Of a stretch of DNA of 55,162 nt, positions 37,314 through 44,822 are shown one piece after another; the first letter of the stretch is position 1; each line of letters opens with the position of its first letter. The stretch comes from an uncultured Sutterella sp. (GTDB lineage: Bacteria > Pseudomonadota > Gammaproteobacteria > Burkholderiales > Burkholderiaceae_F), in contig CASDQM010000030.1 in NCBI GenBank assembly GCA_949282745.1, positions 1 through 55,162 of the forward strand, in the 5' to 3' direction. Below the pieces are notes generated by a model. That model was not told the origin of the DNA. It worked only from the letters and a program-made list of their open reading frames with translations, and did no database searches. Position numbers and translations under genes: made by a program.

Positions 37314-37339
37314 CCCGCATGGGGATGCGCAGAGGAATA

Positions 37340-38950
37340 TCAGGCGCCTTCTCGTTCGTAGACGAAGCGGCCGCCCACCATCGTGGCGTCGACCTTCGCC
37401 GTGCGAAGCGTCACTTCCGGATTCGTGAAGATGTCTTCCGAGAGGACGACGAGGTCGGCGTAGTAGCCCGGGAAGAGGCGTCCCTTGACGTTTTCTTCAA
37501 AGCTCGCGTAGGCGCTCTCGAGCGTGTAGCAGTCGACGGCGTCGTAGATGTCGATCTTTTCGCCGGGGAGCCACCCGCCTTCGGGTTCACCGCGCAGGTT
37601 CTTGCGCGTGACGGCGCAGTAGAGGTTGTCAAGCGGCGCCATGTCTTCGATCGGAGAGTCGGTGCCGAAGCTCGTGTGGATGCCCTTCTTCACCATCGTG
37701 CCGAAGGCGTAGCTCGTCGCCGTCAGTTCGGGACCGACGCGGTCTTCGCAGATCTGCATGTCGTAGTGCAGGAAGATCGGCTGCACGAGGGCGAGGATGT
37801 CGCTGCGGCGGAAGCGTTCGATCTGTTCGGCGTCCGTGATCTGGCAGTGAACGATCCCGAGGCGAAGCGGATTCGTGCCGTCGGGGCAGTAGTTTTCATA
37901 GCAGTTGAGGACGTTCTCCACGGCGCCGTCGCCGATGGCGTGGATCGCGACGCTGCAGCCGTACTCGACGGCCGTCGACACGAAGGCCTCGATCTGTTCG
38001 GGCGTGAGGGTGGCGATCCCCTTCGTCGTCGGATCGTCCGCATAGGGACGGCGAAGCAGAGCCGTGCGCGCGCCGAGACTGCCGTCGACGAAGAGCTTGA
38101 GCGGCCCGAAGCGATGGAAGGGTGTGCCGCGGTTCGTCGTGTAGCCGCGCTCGAGGAAGGCGCGGTAGTCCTCGGGATTCGGGAAGTTCACCTGATGGTA
38201 GACGCGCACCGTCGGATTCATCTGGGTGCGGTTGTAGGCTTCAAGCACCGTTTCCCAGGTGTTGCCGCGCAGGTCGTTCGTCTGCACCGAGGTCACGCCC
38301 GTTTCGGCGGCGTGCGCCATGGCGATGCGAAGGAGCTTTTCCGTGTCATCCACGTCGTGCTTGCCGAGAATGGCGCGGACCTGGGGACGGGCGTTTTCGC
38401 GGATGATGCCGTTGGGTTCGCCGTCGGGATCGCGGTCGATGGCGCCGCCCTCGGGGGCGACCGTGTCGCGCGTGACGCCCGCAAGGCGCAGGGCCGGGGT
38501 GTTGGCCGTCAGCACGTGCCCGCAGGCGCGCTCGAAGACGAGCGGATAGTCCGTCGTGATGTCGTCGAGATCGTGGCGTGTGAGCATGCGGTGCTCGTCG
38601 GTGAAGTAGTCGTGGTTCCACCCCATGCCGTGGAGCACGGTCCCGGGCGTCGGATGATTCTTCTCGATGTACTCGAGCGTGATGCGCTTGACGTCGGCGA
38701 TGCTGCGCGCCGTATGAAGGCGTACGTCGGCAAGGGCGATCCCGGTGTTGAAGAGGTGCTGGTGCGAGTCGTTGAAGCCGGGCACCACGGTGCGGCCCCG
38801 GGCATCCCAACGTTCGGCGTCGGCGGGCGCGGCGGCCGAGACTTCCTCGAGCGTGCCGACGGCCTTGACGAGTCCGTCGTCGATCAGGATCGCTTCGGCG
38901 AAGCGGCCGCGTTCCAGGTAGATGTGCGCGTTGTAGATCAAAGTGGCCAT
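37340..38950 (-). CDS. YtcJ-type amidohydrolase (amidohydrolase family 3)
   Basis: 536 residues, cytoplasmic, no signal peptide. Metal-dependent hydrolase. The first metal motif is GFNDSHQHLFNTG near residues 58-70. Later ligands lie in VAIHAIGDGAVENVL, GIVHCQITDAEQ and HTSFGTDSPIEDMAPL. The barrel-flanking beta-sandwich comes from the first 55 and last 70 residues (YYADLVVLSEDIFTNPE). YtcJ homologues hydrolyse diverse amides, formamides or carbamates, and this substrate is unknown. It starts 13 bases after the transporter gene stop, so it is in the lysine-riboswitch operon. That makes an N-substituted lysine or lysine-containing compound a reasonable guess, no more. Confidence 0.88.
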   Translation of the reverse strand: MATLIYNAHIYLERGRFAEAILIDDGLVKAVGTLEEVSAAAPADAERWDARGRTVVPGFNDSHQHLFNTGIALADVRLHTARSIADVKRITLEYIEKNHPTPGTVLHGMGWNHDYFTDEHRMLTRHDLDDITTDYPLVFERACGHVLTANTPALRLAGVTRDTVAPEGGAIDRDPDGEPNGIIRENARPQVRAILGKHDVDDTEKLLRIAMAHAAETGVTSVQTNDLRGNTWETVLEAYNRTQMNPTVRVYHQVNFPNPEDYRAFLERGYTTNRGTPFHRFGPLKLFVDGSLGARTALLRRPYADDPTTKGIATLTPEQIEAFVSTAVEYGCSVAIHAIGDGAVENVLNCYENYCPDGTNPLRLGIVHCQITDAEQIERFRRSDILALVQPIFLHYDMQICEDRVGPELTATSYAFGTMVKKGIHTSFGTDSPIEDMAPLDNLYCAVTRKNLRGEPEGGWLPGEKIDIYDAVDCYTLESAYASFEENVKGRLFPGYYADLVVLSEDIFTNPEVTLRTAKVDATMVGGRFVYEREGA

Positions 38951-38963
38951 GACGATTCTCCGA

Positions 38964-40355
38964 TTACGATTGGTTGCTGAGGGCGTCGTGCTGCTTCTTG
39001 AAGAAGAGCTCGTAGAGGCCGAGACCGAAGAGCGGCACCAGGAGACCCAGAGCGGCGGTGACGGGGTCCTTCGTGACCGTGTTGACGATGAGGCCGATCA
39101 TGATGCAGCAGATGACGATCACGAGGAAGGGATAGAGCCACACGCGGTACGGACGTTCAAGCGTCGGATACTTGCGGCGCAGCACGATCACCGAGAAGAA
39201 GGTCATGCCGTGGAAGATCATGCCGACGACGGCGACGAGGCTCGTGAGTTCGGAGAGCGTGCGCGAGCTCACCAGGATGATGGCCATGACGGCCGAGGCG
39301 ATCTGGGCGTTGATCGGGGTCTTCGAGATCGGGTGGAGCTTGGCGAAGCTCTTGAAGAGCGCGCCGTCGCGGGCCATGGCGTAGTACATGCGCGGGAAGA
39401 CCATGATGCAGCCGTTGAGCGAATTGAAGATCGCGAGGATCATGGCGGTGCCGACGATGATCATGCCGGCCGAACCGAAGAGTTCGTTGGCGGCGTGCGT
39501 GCCGAGGTAGTAGTCCCCGCCGTTGACGAGATTGACGATCGTGTCGTAGGGCAGAACGCGGTAGACGGCGTAGTTGAAGAGGACGTAGAGGAGCGCGACG
39601 CCCGTGATCGAGCCGATCAGCGCGAGCGGGATGTTGCGCTTCGGATTCTTGATTTCTTCGGCGATGTTGTTGAGGTTCGTCCACCCTTCATAGGCCCAGA
39701 GGGTGGCGATCACCGCAAAGCCCACCATGCTGCAGAGTTCGGGAATGCTCGGCATTTCGCCCGGGAAGTACGTGAGGTCGGGCGACTCGTTCCCCATCAC
39801 GAGACCGCAGACGAGGATGAGGAGGATCGGGAGCATCTTGAGGATCATGAAGATGTTCTGCACGAGACTGCCGAAGCGGATCCCGCAGAGGTTCACGCCC
39901 GTGAGGAGCAGGATGGCCGTGATGGCGATCGCCTTCTGCGTGAGTTCGCCGAGCGGGACGAAGCTCGAAATGGCCGCGGCGAAGGCGACGGCGAGCGCCG
40001 CGATCGAGCCCGAGGAGGAAAGGCAGAAGTTCGCGAAGCCGCACATGAAGGCGACGCGTTCGCCGTAGGCTTCGCGCAGGTAGACGTAGTAGCCGCCCGC
40101 CTTCGGCATCATGGCGCCGAGTTCGGCAAAGCAGATCCCCGACATGAGGGTGACGAGGCCGCCGATGAGCCAGACGAGCAGGGCGAGGCCGAGGCTCATG
40201 CCGCTTCGCTGCAGGACGATGGCGCCGATGTAGAAGATGCCCGAGCCGATCATGATGCCGGCCAGAACGGAGATGCCGCCGAAGAGCCCGACGTCGCGTC
40301 GAAGCTCGGTCTTTTCAGACGTAAGCGCGGCAAGGTTGTTGCTGTTGGTTGTCAC
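38964..40355 (-). CDS. APC-family amino-acid transporter under a lysine riboswitch
   Basis: 463 residues, 12 membrane helices. APC fold: helix 1 has the substrate-binding unwound segment GIMIGSGIF near residues 34-42. Helix 2-3 has CFAELGAMMPKAGGYYVYLREAYG. Helix 6 contains ATLWAYEGWTNLNNIAEEIKNP. The closest impression is the LAT/SteT group of amino-acid exchangers, not LysP. Lysine riboswitch control (40421-40630) suggests the substrate is lysine, a precursor or a lysine derivative. The leader from terminator to ATG is 65 bases, with GGAGACTTTCC just before the start. Confidence 0.92.
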   Translation of the reverse strand: MTTNSNNLAALTSEKTELRRDVGLFGGISVLAGIMIGSGIFYIGAIVLQRSGMSLGLALLVWLIGGLVTLMSGICFAELGAMMPKAGGYYVYLREAYGERVAFMCGFANFCLSSSGSIAALAVAFAAAISSFVPLGELTQKAIAITAILLLTGVNLCGIRFGSLVQNIFMILKMLPILLILVCGLVMGNESPDLTYFPGEMPSIPELCSMVGFAVIATLWAYEGWTNLNNIAEEIKNPKRNIPLALIGSITGVALLYVLFNYAVYRVLPYDTIVNLVNGGDYYLGTHAANELFGSAGMIIVGTAMILAIFNSLNGCIMVFPRMYYAMARDGALFKSFAKLHPISKTPINAQIASAVMAIILVSSRTLSELTSLVAVVGMIFHGMTFFSVIVLRRKYPTLERPYRVWLYPFLVIVICCIMIGLIVNTVTKDPVTAALGLLVPLFGLGLYELFFKKQHDALSNQS

Positions 40356-40420
40356 GGAAAGTCTCCAAGGGGTTGCGCACGCCGTCTTCGGGCGTGAACG
40401 CGAGGGTTTCTAAAAGAGAC

Positions 40421-40447
40421 AAAAAAGCCGCATCTATCGACGCGGCT
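40421..40447 (-). terminator. Riboswitch-controlled terminator
   Basis: Minus-strand stem AGCCGC/GCGGCT (40426-40447) with a ten-base loop, followed by TTTTT. The loop contains CGATAG (40434-40439), complementary to the 3' strand of aptamer helix P1 (CTATCG, 40469-40474), which can form the alternative antiterminator. Confidence 0.88.
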
Positions 40448-40469
40448 CCATGACAGTGAAACAGCGGCC

Positions 40470-40630
40470 GATAGCTCCTCCGCACGGCAGTGCGTGCGGG
40501 AGTCCTGCGGATCTTCTCCGCAGAACCAGCTTCAAAGACCCGTCGGTCTTTGCGCTTCGGCGGTTTGACCTTTCACCGTCGTCGTCGGGCACCCCCTCGG
40601 ACGGCTACTCTTTCGCACCGCGCCTCTATC
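40470..40630 (-). promoter_or_regulatory. Lysine riboswitch aptamer (L box)
   Basis: Read on the minus strand, it shows the L-box signatures in order. GATAGAGGCGCG comes first, with the P1 5' strand GATAG. Then AGAGTA (loop-E/turn region), GGTGAAAGG, CCGCCGAAGC, a helix AAAGACC/GGTCTTT, then GCTGG, a helix CTGCGG/CCGCAG, GGACTCC, a helix CCGCACG/CGTGCGG, and GAGGAGCTATC, whose CTATC closes P1. The order and spacing match the B. subtilis lysC leader almost feature by feature. It is known to bind L-lysine. Here it is followed by a terminator, so lysine should switch off the APC transporter and amidohydrolase. Confidence 0.95.
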
Positions 40631-40854
40631 CGAACTTGTTTGTCGTGAGGGTACTTTCGCAAATTCCCCGCGTGCTGTCCACCCGAGAGGCCGATATTGT
40701 TCGGAGAAAACGGACTTTTTCATCGGAGTGCAAAGCGTTTGGGAGGTTTGCCTTAGGGAATCGGCAAGGGTTTCGGGGGAAATGCCCCCCATGCGGAGCG
40801 CTTCGCGCCCGATGCGAAGGGGCCTGCGCGCGGCGAAGAAGACGCCCTTTCTTG

Positions 40855-40860
40855 TAAAAT
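40855..40860 (+). promoter_or_regulatory. Possible -10 element upstream of lapB
   Basis: TAAAAT (within TTGTAAAAT) 30 bases before the lapB ATG. No convincing -35 box. Confidence 0.35.
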
Positions 40861-40890
40861 GATGCGTTTTCTCTGTTGCGGATTTTGGCC

Positions 40891-42051
40891 ATGGATCTCG
40901 AACTCTGGCATCTCATTTTGTTGCCCGTTCTTTTTGCGGCCGGCTGGATCAGCCGGGGCGTCGAAAAACGTCAGAACGAAGCGGAAGTGACGCAGACGCC
41001 GGAGGCTTATTCGCAGGGCGTGACGCTGCTTTTGGCCGGAAAGGAAGAGAAGGCGATCGACTGCTTCATCGAAGCGGTGCGCCTCGAGCCCGAACGCACG
41101 GATCTGCACTTCATTCTCGGACGTCTCTTTCGCGGCCGCGGCGAGTTCGCCCGCGCGATCCGCGTGCACGAGTCGCTCATGAACAACGCCGACCTCCCGA
41201 CGGAGGACCGGGTCGAAGCCATTCGTGCCCTGGCGGAAGACTACATGACGGCGGGGCTTTTCGATCGGGCGGAAGACGCCTACCGCATGCTCGCCGACAT
41301 TCCCGACACGCACCTCGACGCCCTTCGCGCGCTCCTTCGCATCTACATCATCGAGCACGAATGGACGGCGGCGATCGACACGGCGCGCTCCCTGGAAAAG
41401 GAAGCCGAAGAGGACCGCTCGCAGGAAATCTCCCACTACTATCTCGAACTCGCCGACACGGCCCTGCGCCAGAAGCGTCTCGACTTTGCGAACGAATGCG
41501 TCGACGAGGCCCTGCGCACCGTGGCGCATTCGCCCCGCGGCTGGGTGACGCGCGGCGTCATCGCGCTCGCGGCGGGCGACGCGGCGAAGGCCGAGGCCGC
41601 CTGGCGACGACTTCTGGAATTCGCGCCCGAATACGTGCCGCTCGTCGCGGGGAAGCTCGCCGACGCGATGGTGGCCCAGGGCAAGAAGGAGGAGGCGCTC
41701 GACTTTCTCGTTCGCTGCGGCAACGATCCGGCCGCGACCGACGCGGTCGACGAAATTCTCACCCGCATCGGCAAGCTCGCGGGCGACGACGAGGCCCGCG
41801 TCTTCGCCGAGGAGATCCTCAAGGCGCATCCGACGCTCGCCACCTACAGCGCCTACCTCAAGGGCGCCACGGGCGTCTCTCCCAACGAAGAGATGACGAA
41901 GATGCTCACGGGGATGATGCAGCGCTACGCCCGGCGCTTCTCGCGCTATCAGTGCAAGAAGTGCGGCTTTCTCGCCTCGAGCTTTGCGTGGGGATGCCTC
42001 GGCTGCGGCGCCTGGGACAGCTTCCCGCCGCGCAAGATCGACGAGGCCTGA
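40891..42051 (+). CDS. lapB: Lipopolysaccharide assembly protein B
   Basis: Membrane-anchored adaptor that controls LpxC turnover and LPS synthesis. 386 residues, E. coli protein 389. It has an N-terminal membrane helix (ELWHLILLPVLFAAGWISRG). TPR repeats occupy about residues 35-340 (for example YSQGVTLLLAGKEEKAIDCF). A C-terminal rubredoxin-like metal module has CKKCGF...CLGCGAWDSF. The ATG at 40891 gives the family start. lapA, normally directly upstream, is missing, and the lysine-riboswitch operon lies in the usual ihfB-lapAB junction. Confidence 0.95.
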   Translation: MDLELWHLILLPVLFAAGWISRGVEKRQNEAEVTQTPEAYSQGVTLLLAGKEEKAIDCFIEAVRLEPERTDLHFILGRLFRGRGEFARAIRVHESLMNNADLPTEDRVEAIRALAEDYMTAGLFDRAEDAYRMLADIPDTHLDALRALLRIYIIEHEWTAAIDTARSLEKEAEEDRSQEISHYYLELADTALRQKRLDFANECVDEALRTVAHSPRGWVTRGVIALAAGDAAKAEAAWRRLLEFAPEYVPLVAGKLADAMVAQGKKEEALDFLVRCGNDPAATDAVDEILTRIGKLAGDDEARVFAEEILKAHPTLATYSAYLKGATGVSPNEEMTKMLTGMMQRYARRFSRYQCKKCGFLASSFAWGCLGCGAWDSFPPRKIDEA

Positions 42052-42198
42052 GAATTGTTACAACTCACGAACCTTGGTTTTTCGTGAATCGCCCTCACTT
42101 CCTTAGAATGACGGAATGTCTTTTCCCGCGCCGAGCCGGCAGCGCGCGGAAAACAAGAGAACGATAGAGCCGGCCTTTTCGAATCGAACAGTACCACC

Positions 42199-43092
42199 AT
42201 GTTGAAGCGTTTCGGCTTTCTCTTTTTGGCGAACCTCGCCGTCTTTCTGATGCTCTCGATCGTGCTCACGGTCGTGCAGATGGTCTTCGGCGTCAACTTC
42301 GGCACCATGACCGGGCGGAGTCTCAACATCGGGACTCTCTTCGTCTTTTCCATGGTCGTCGGCTTCACGGGCTCGATCATTTCGCTCCTCATGAGCAAGA
42401 CCATGGCGAAGATGAGCATGGGCCTCACGATGATCGACACCAACAATCCGAATCCGGGGCTCGAAGCCTGGCTCGTCGACGTCATTCGCCGTCAGTGCGC
42501 CAAGGCGGATCTTCCGATGCCCGAAGTCGGCATCTATCAGGGCGAACCCAACGCCTTCGCGACGGGCGCCTCGCAGTCGAGCTCCCTCGTGGCGGTTTCG
42601 ACGGGCCTTCTCGAACTCATGAACCGCGAAGAGGTCGAGGCCGTCATCGCGCATGAACTCTCGCACGTCAAGAACGGCGACATGGTCACGCAGACCCTGT
42701 TGCAGGGCGTCATGAACACCTTCGTCGTCTTCGCCTCGCGCCTCATCGGCTGGGTGGTCGACCGCGTCGTGCTTCGCAACGAAGAGGACCGCGCCGGGAT
42801 CGGCTACTACGTGACGAGCATGGTGCTCGACATCGTCTTCGGCATGCTCGCCGGGATCGTGGTCGCCTACTTCTCGCGCTACCGCGAATACCACGCCGAC
42901 GCCGGCGCCGCGCGCATCATGGGGAACGAACGCCCGATGATCAGCGCTCTGCAGCGCCTCGGCGGGATCGAACCCAACGAACTGCCGGGCGCCGTCAAGG
43001 GCTTCGGCATTTCGGGCGGCATCGGTTCGCTCTTTGCGACGCACCCCTCGATTGAGGACCGCATCGCAGCGCTGGAATCGCACCGCTACTGA
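42199..43092 (+). CDS. htpX: Protease HtpX
   Basis: Zinc endopeptidase of the inner membrane that removes misfolded membrane proteins. 297 residues. Two N-terminal membrane helices (FGFLFLANLAVFLMLSIVL and FSMVVGFTGSIISLLMS) are followed by the catalytic HELSHVKNGD with His152, Glu153 and His156. The third ligand is a Glu in FSRYREYHADAGAA. Two further hydrophobic segments lie between these motifs. The gene is 147 bases after lapB. An inverted repeat TCACGAA/TTCGTGA (42065-42087) lies in that gap but has no T-run. Confidence 0.95.
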   Translation: MLKRFGFLFLANLAVFLMLSIVLTVVQMVFGVNFGTMTGRSLNIGTLFVFSMVVGFTGSIISLLMSKTMAKMSMGLTMIDTNNPNPGLEAWLVDVIRRQCAKADLPMPEVGIYQGEPNAFATGASQSSSLVAVSTGLLELMNREEVEAVIAHELSHVKNGDMVTQTLLQGVMNTFVVFASRLIGWVVDRVVLRNEEDRAGIGYYVTSMVLDIVFGMLAGIVVAYFSRYREYHADAGAARIMGNERPMISALQRLGGIEPNELPGAVKGFGISGGIGSLFATHPSIEDRIAALESHRY

Positions 43093-43112
43093 TCGGTCTG
43101 AATCCCGAGCAC

Positions 43113-43146
43113 AAGGCTCGCTTCCCGTCGGAGGCGGGCCTTTTTT
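43113..43146 (+). terminator. Terminator after htpX
   Basis: Stem AAGGCTCGC/GCGGGCCTT with an inner TTCC-CGTC-GGAG extension, followed by TTTT (43113-43146). Confidence 0.88.
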
Positions 43147-43285
43147 GCGCCCGCGAAAAAGGATCTCCTCAGGACGGCGCCCGGGAAACTCCCGCCTGTG
43201 CGGCAGAGTACGGGTTCGACGCCAATGCTTCGGGCCGCCCTCGGAGCCGTGCCGAAACGCAGACGGGGCGTTTCCGCTTCGTCGG

Positions 43286-43325
43286 CCTGCGCTCCTTTTT
43301 GCCCTGCGCTCCTTTCGCCCTGCGC
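43286..43325 (+). repeat. Short imperfect tandem repeat
   Basis: CCTGCGCTCCTTT begins at 43286 and again at 43303, and CCTGCGC a third time at 43319, with spacings of 17 and 16 bases. Non-coding. Confidence 0.7.
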
Positions 43326-43338
43326 GGAGACGGGTATG

Positions 43339-43370
43339 AAAAAGCCGGTGCGCCCTCGGAGCGCACCGGC
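43339..43370 (-). terminator. Terminator of the MATE gene
   Basis: Ten-pair stem GCCGGTGCGC/GCGCACCGGC (43344-43353 with 43361-43370) with TTTTT on the minus strand. Confidence 0.92.
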
Positions 43371-43394
43371 GAAATCTCGGATTCGATTTAGGGA

Positions 43395-44804
43395 TCAGGC
43401 GCGAGCCTCGCGGATGACGCGTTCGACCTCTTCGGGCGAGTGGTGTTCGTCGCCCGAGCGCTGGCGTCCCACCCAGAGGGCCATGGCGAGAAGCGAGAGC
43501 CCCGTAAGGATGAGACCCACGGCCGTGGCGCCCCAGAAGCCGAAGGCGCCGTACGGCCCGCCCGCCCATTCGGCGCCGAAGGCGAGCTGATAGCCGATCC
43601 CGATCCCCACGCCCCAGAGCATGATGCCGTAGATGAACATCGGGGCGCGCGTCACGCGGTAGCCGCGAAGCGCAAAGCTCGAGACGGCCTGCATGGCGTC
43701 GAAGACGTGGTAGGTGCAGCCGAAGGCGACGAGGGCCGCGGCGGTGGCGGCCACGCCCGGGTCGCTCGTGTAGAGGGCGATGATGTTCCCCTTGAAAAAG
43801 TAGAGGAGCGTCGCGAGCACCGCCGCGATGACGATGGTGATCTTGAGGGTGCGGCGCAGAATGAATTCGGCCACGGCGGGCCAGCGCGCGCCGAGCGACT
43901 GCGAGATGAGGACCGACGAGGCGATGCCGAGCGAGAGCGGCACCATGTAGAGCATCGACGTGAGGTTCGCCACGATCTGATGCGCCGAGACGATCTCTTC
44001 GCCGAGGCGCGAAATGAAGATCGCCATGAGCGTGAAGCTCGAGACTTCGAAGAAGGTGGAAAGCCCCATGGGGACGCCCACGTGCAGGTGGTTCTTCAGA
44101 AGCTCCCAGCGGGGCCCGACGAACTTCTCGACGTGCATCGGACGGTAGAACTTGTCGAACTTCCAGATCGCGAGGAAGGCAAAGAGCGAAAGCCAGGAGA
44201 GAACGAAAAAGGAAATCCCGGCGCCGCCCCCGCCCATCGCGGGAAAGCCGAGCCAGCCGTACATGAAGACGGCGTTGAGGGGCGCCTTGAGGGCGAGCAT
44301 GCCGAGCGACACCCACATCGTGATGCGGGGACGCGAAACGGCGGCGTTGAGGGCGATGAAGCAGCGCCCGAGAAGACTCGCCGGAAGCGCCAGGGCCGTC
44401 CAGTGGATGAACTCGGCCGCCATTTCGGCGACCTCGCCCTTGGCGCCGCCCAATTCGATCCAGAAGTCGGTGTTGAGAAGAAGCGGAACGCCGACGGCCA
44501 TGAGGACGAGCGAGAGCCAGAAGCTCTGGTTGAGTTCCTCCCCGATGGCGCGGAACTTGCGCGCGCCGAAGTGATGTCCCGCGATCGGGCTCAGGCCCAT
44601 GAGGACGCCCACGAGTCCCATCAGGACCGAAATCGTCGTGGCGATGCCGAGGGCGATGGCGGCGAGATGTTCTTTCCCGAGGTGCCCCGCCATGATGGTG
44701 TCGATCGTCCCGCTCCCCACGATCGCGATGTTCGCGATCCAGATGGGGCCGGCCAGTTTGGCGAGGGCTTTGAGGGAGGTGTCGGGCGGAAGAAGTTTCG
44801 TCAT
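43395..44804 (-). CDS. MATE-family multidrug/cation antiporter
   Basis: 469 residues, 12 membrane helices in two MatE halves. The NorM-type start segment is LKALAKLAGPIWIANIAIVGSGTIDTIMAGHLG. The second half has VGVPMGLSTFFEVSSFTLMAIFISRLG. Such proteins export cationic compounds in exchange for Na+ or H+, and substrates cannot be predicted. The gene is 18 bases downstream of the glycosyltransferase gene on the same strand, so the two are probably co-transcribed. Confidence 0.92.
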   Translation of the reverse strand: MTKLLPPDTSLKALAKLAGPIWIANIAIVGSGTIDTIMAGHLGKEHLAAIALGIATTISVLMGLVGVLMGLSPIAGHHFGARKFRAIGEELNQSFWLSLVLMAVGVPLLLNTDFWIELGGAKGEVAEMAAEFIHWTALALPASLLGRCFIALNAAVSRPRITMWVSLGMLALKAPLNAVFMYGWLGFPAMGGGGAGISFFVLSWLSLFAFLAIWKFDKFYRPMHVEKFVGPRWELLKNHLHVGVPMGLSTFFEVSSFTLMAIFISRLGEEIVSAHQIVANLTSMLYMVPLSLGIASSVLISQSLGARWPAVAEFILRRTLKITIVIAAVLATLLYFFKGNIIALYTSDPGVAATAAALVAFGCTYHVFDAMQAVSSFALRGYRVTRAPMFIYGIMLWGVGIGIGYQLAFGAEWAGGPYGAFGFWGATAVGLILTGLSLLAMALWVGRQRSGDEHHSPEEVERVIREARA

Positions 44805-44822
44805 AAAAGGCGGACAGAAGGA

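Larger units (their letters stand above)
36992..37339. other. Gene-free stretch between convergent ihfB and amidohydrolase genes
   Basis: It holds a terminator at each end (37012-37048 and 37279-37313). The roughly 230 bases between them are GC-rich, with no ribosome-binding site or convincing frame. Open frames crossing it do not resemble proteins. This is the left junction of the riboswitch-controlled unit. Confidence 0.7.
43093..43394. other. Gene-free stretch between convergent htpX and MATE genes
   Basis: Two terminators (43113-43146 and 43339-43370) bracket about 190 bases with no supported gene. A short triplication of CCTGCGC-containing units (43286, 43303, 43319) is the only structure seen. 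Confidence 0.7.

Noticed and set aside
36880-37320. A 146-codon minus-strand frame across the ihfB 3' end
   Set aside because: It crosses two terminators and overlaps ihfB; its composition is not protein-like.
40450-40640. First thought of a glycine or guanidine riboswitch
   Set aside because: The ordered segments AGAGGCGCG, AGAGTA, GTGAAAGG, GCCGAAGC and GAGGAGCTATC match the lysine class and not the other two.
40450-40857. A 135-codon plus-strand frame upstream of lapB
   Set aside because: It is the complement of the lysine riboswitch; conservation there is of RNA structure on the minus strand.
43147-43340. Possible small RNA or gene remnant between the htpX and MATE terminators
   Set aside because: Only a short imperfect tandem repeat is visible; there is no promoter-like sequence or stable overall fold I can support.
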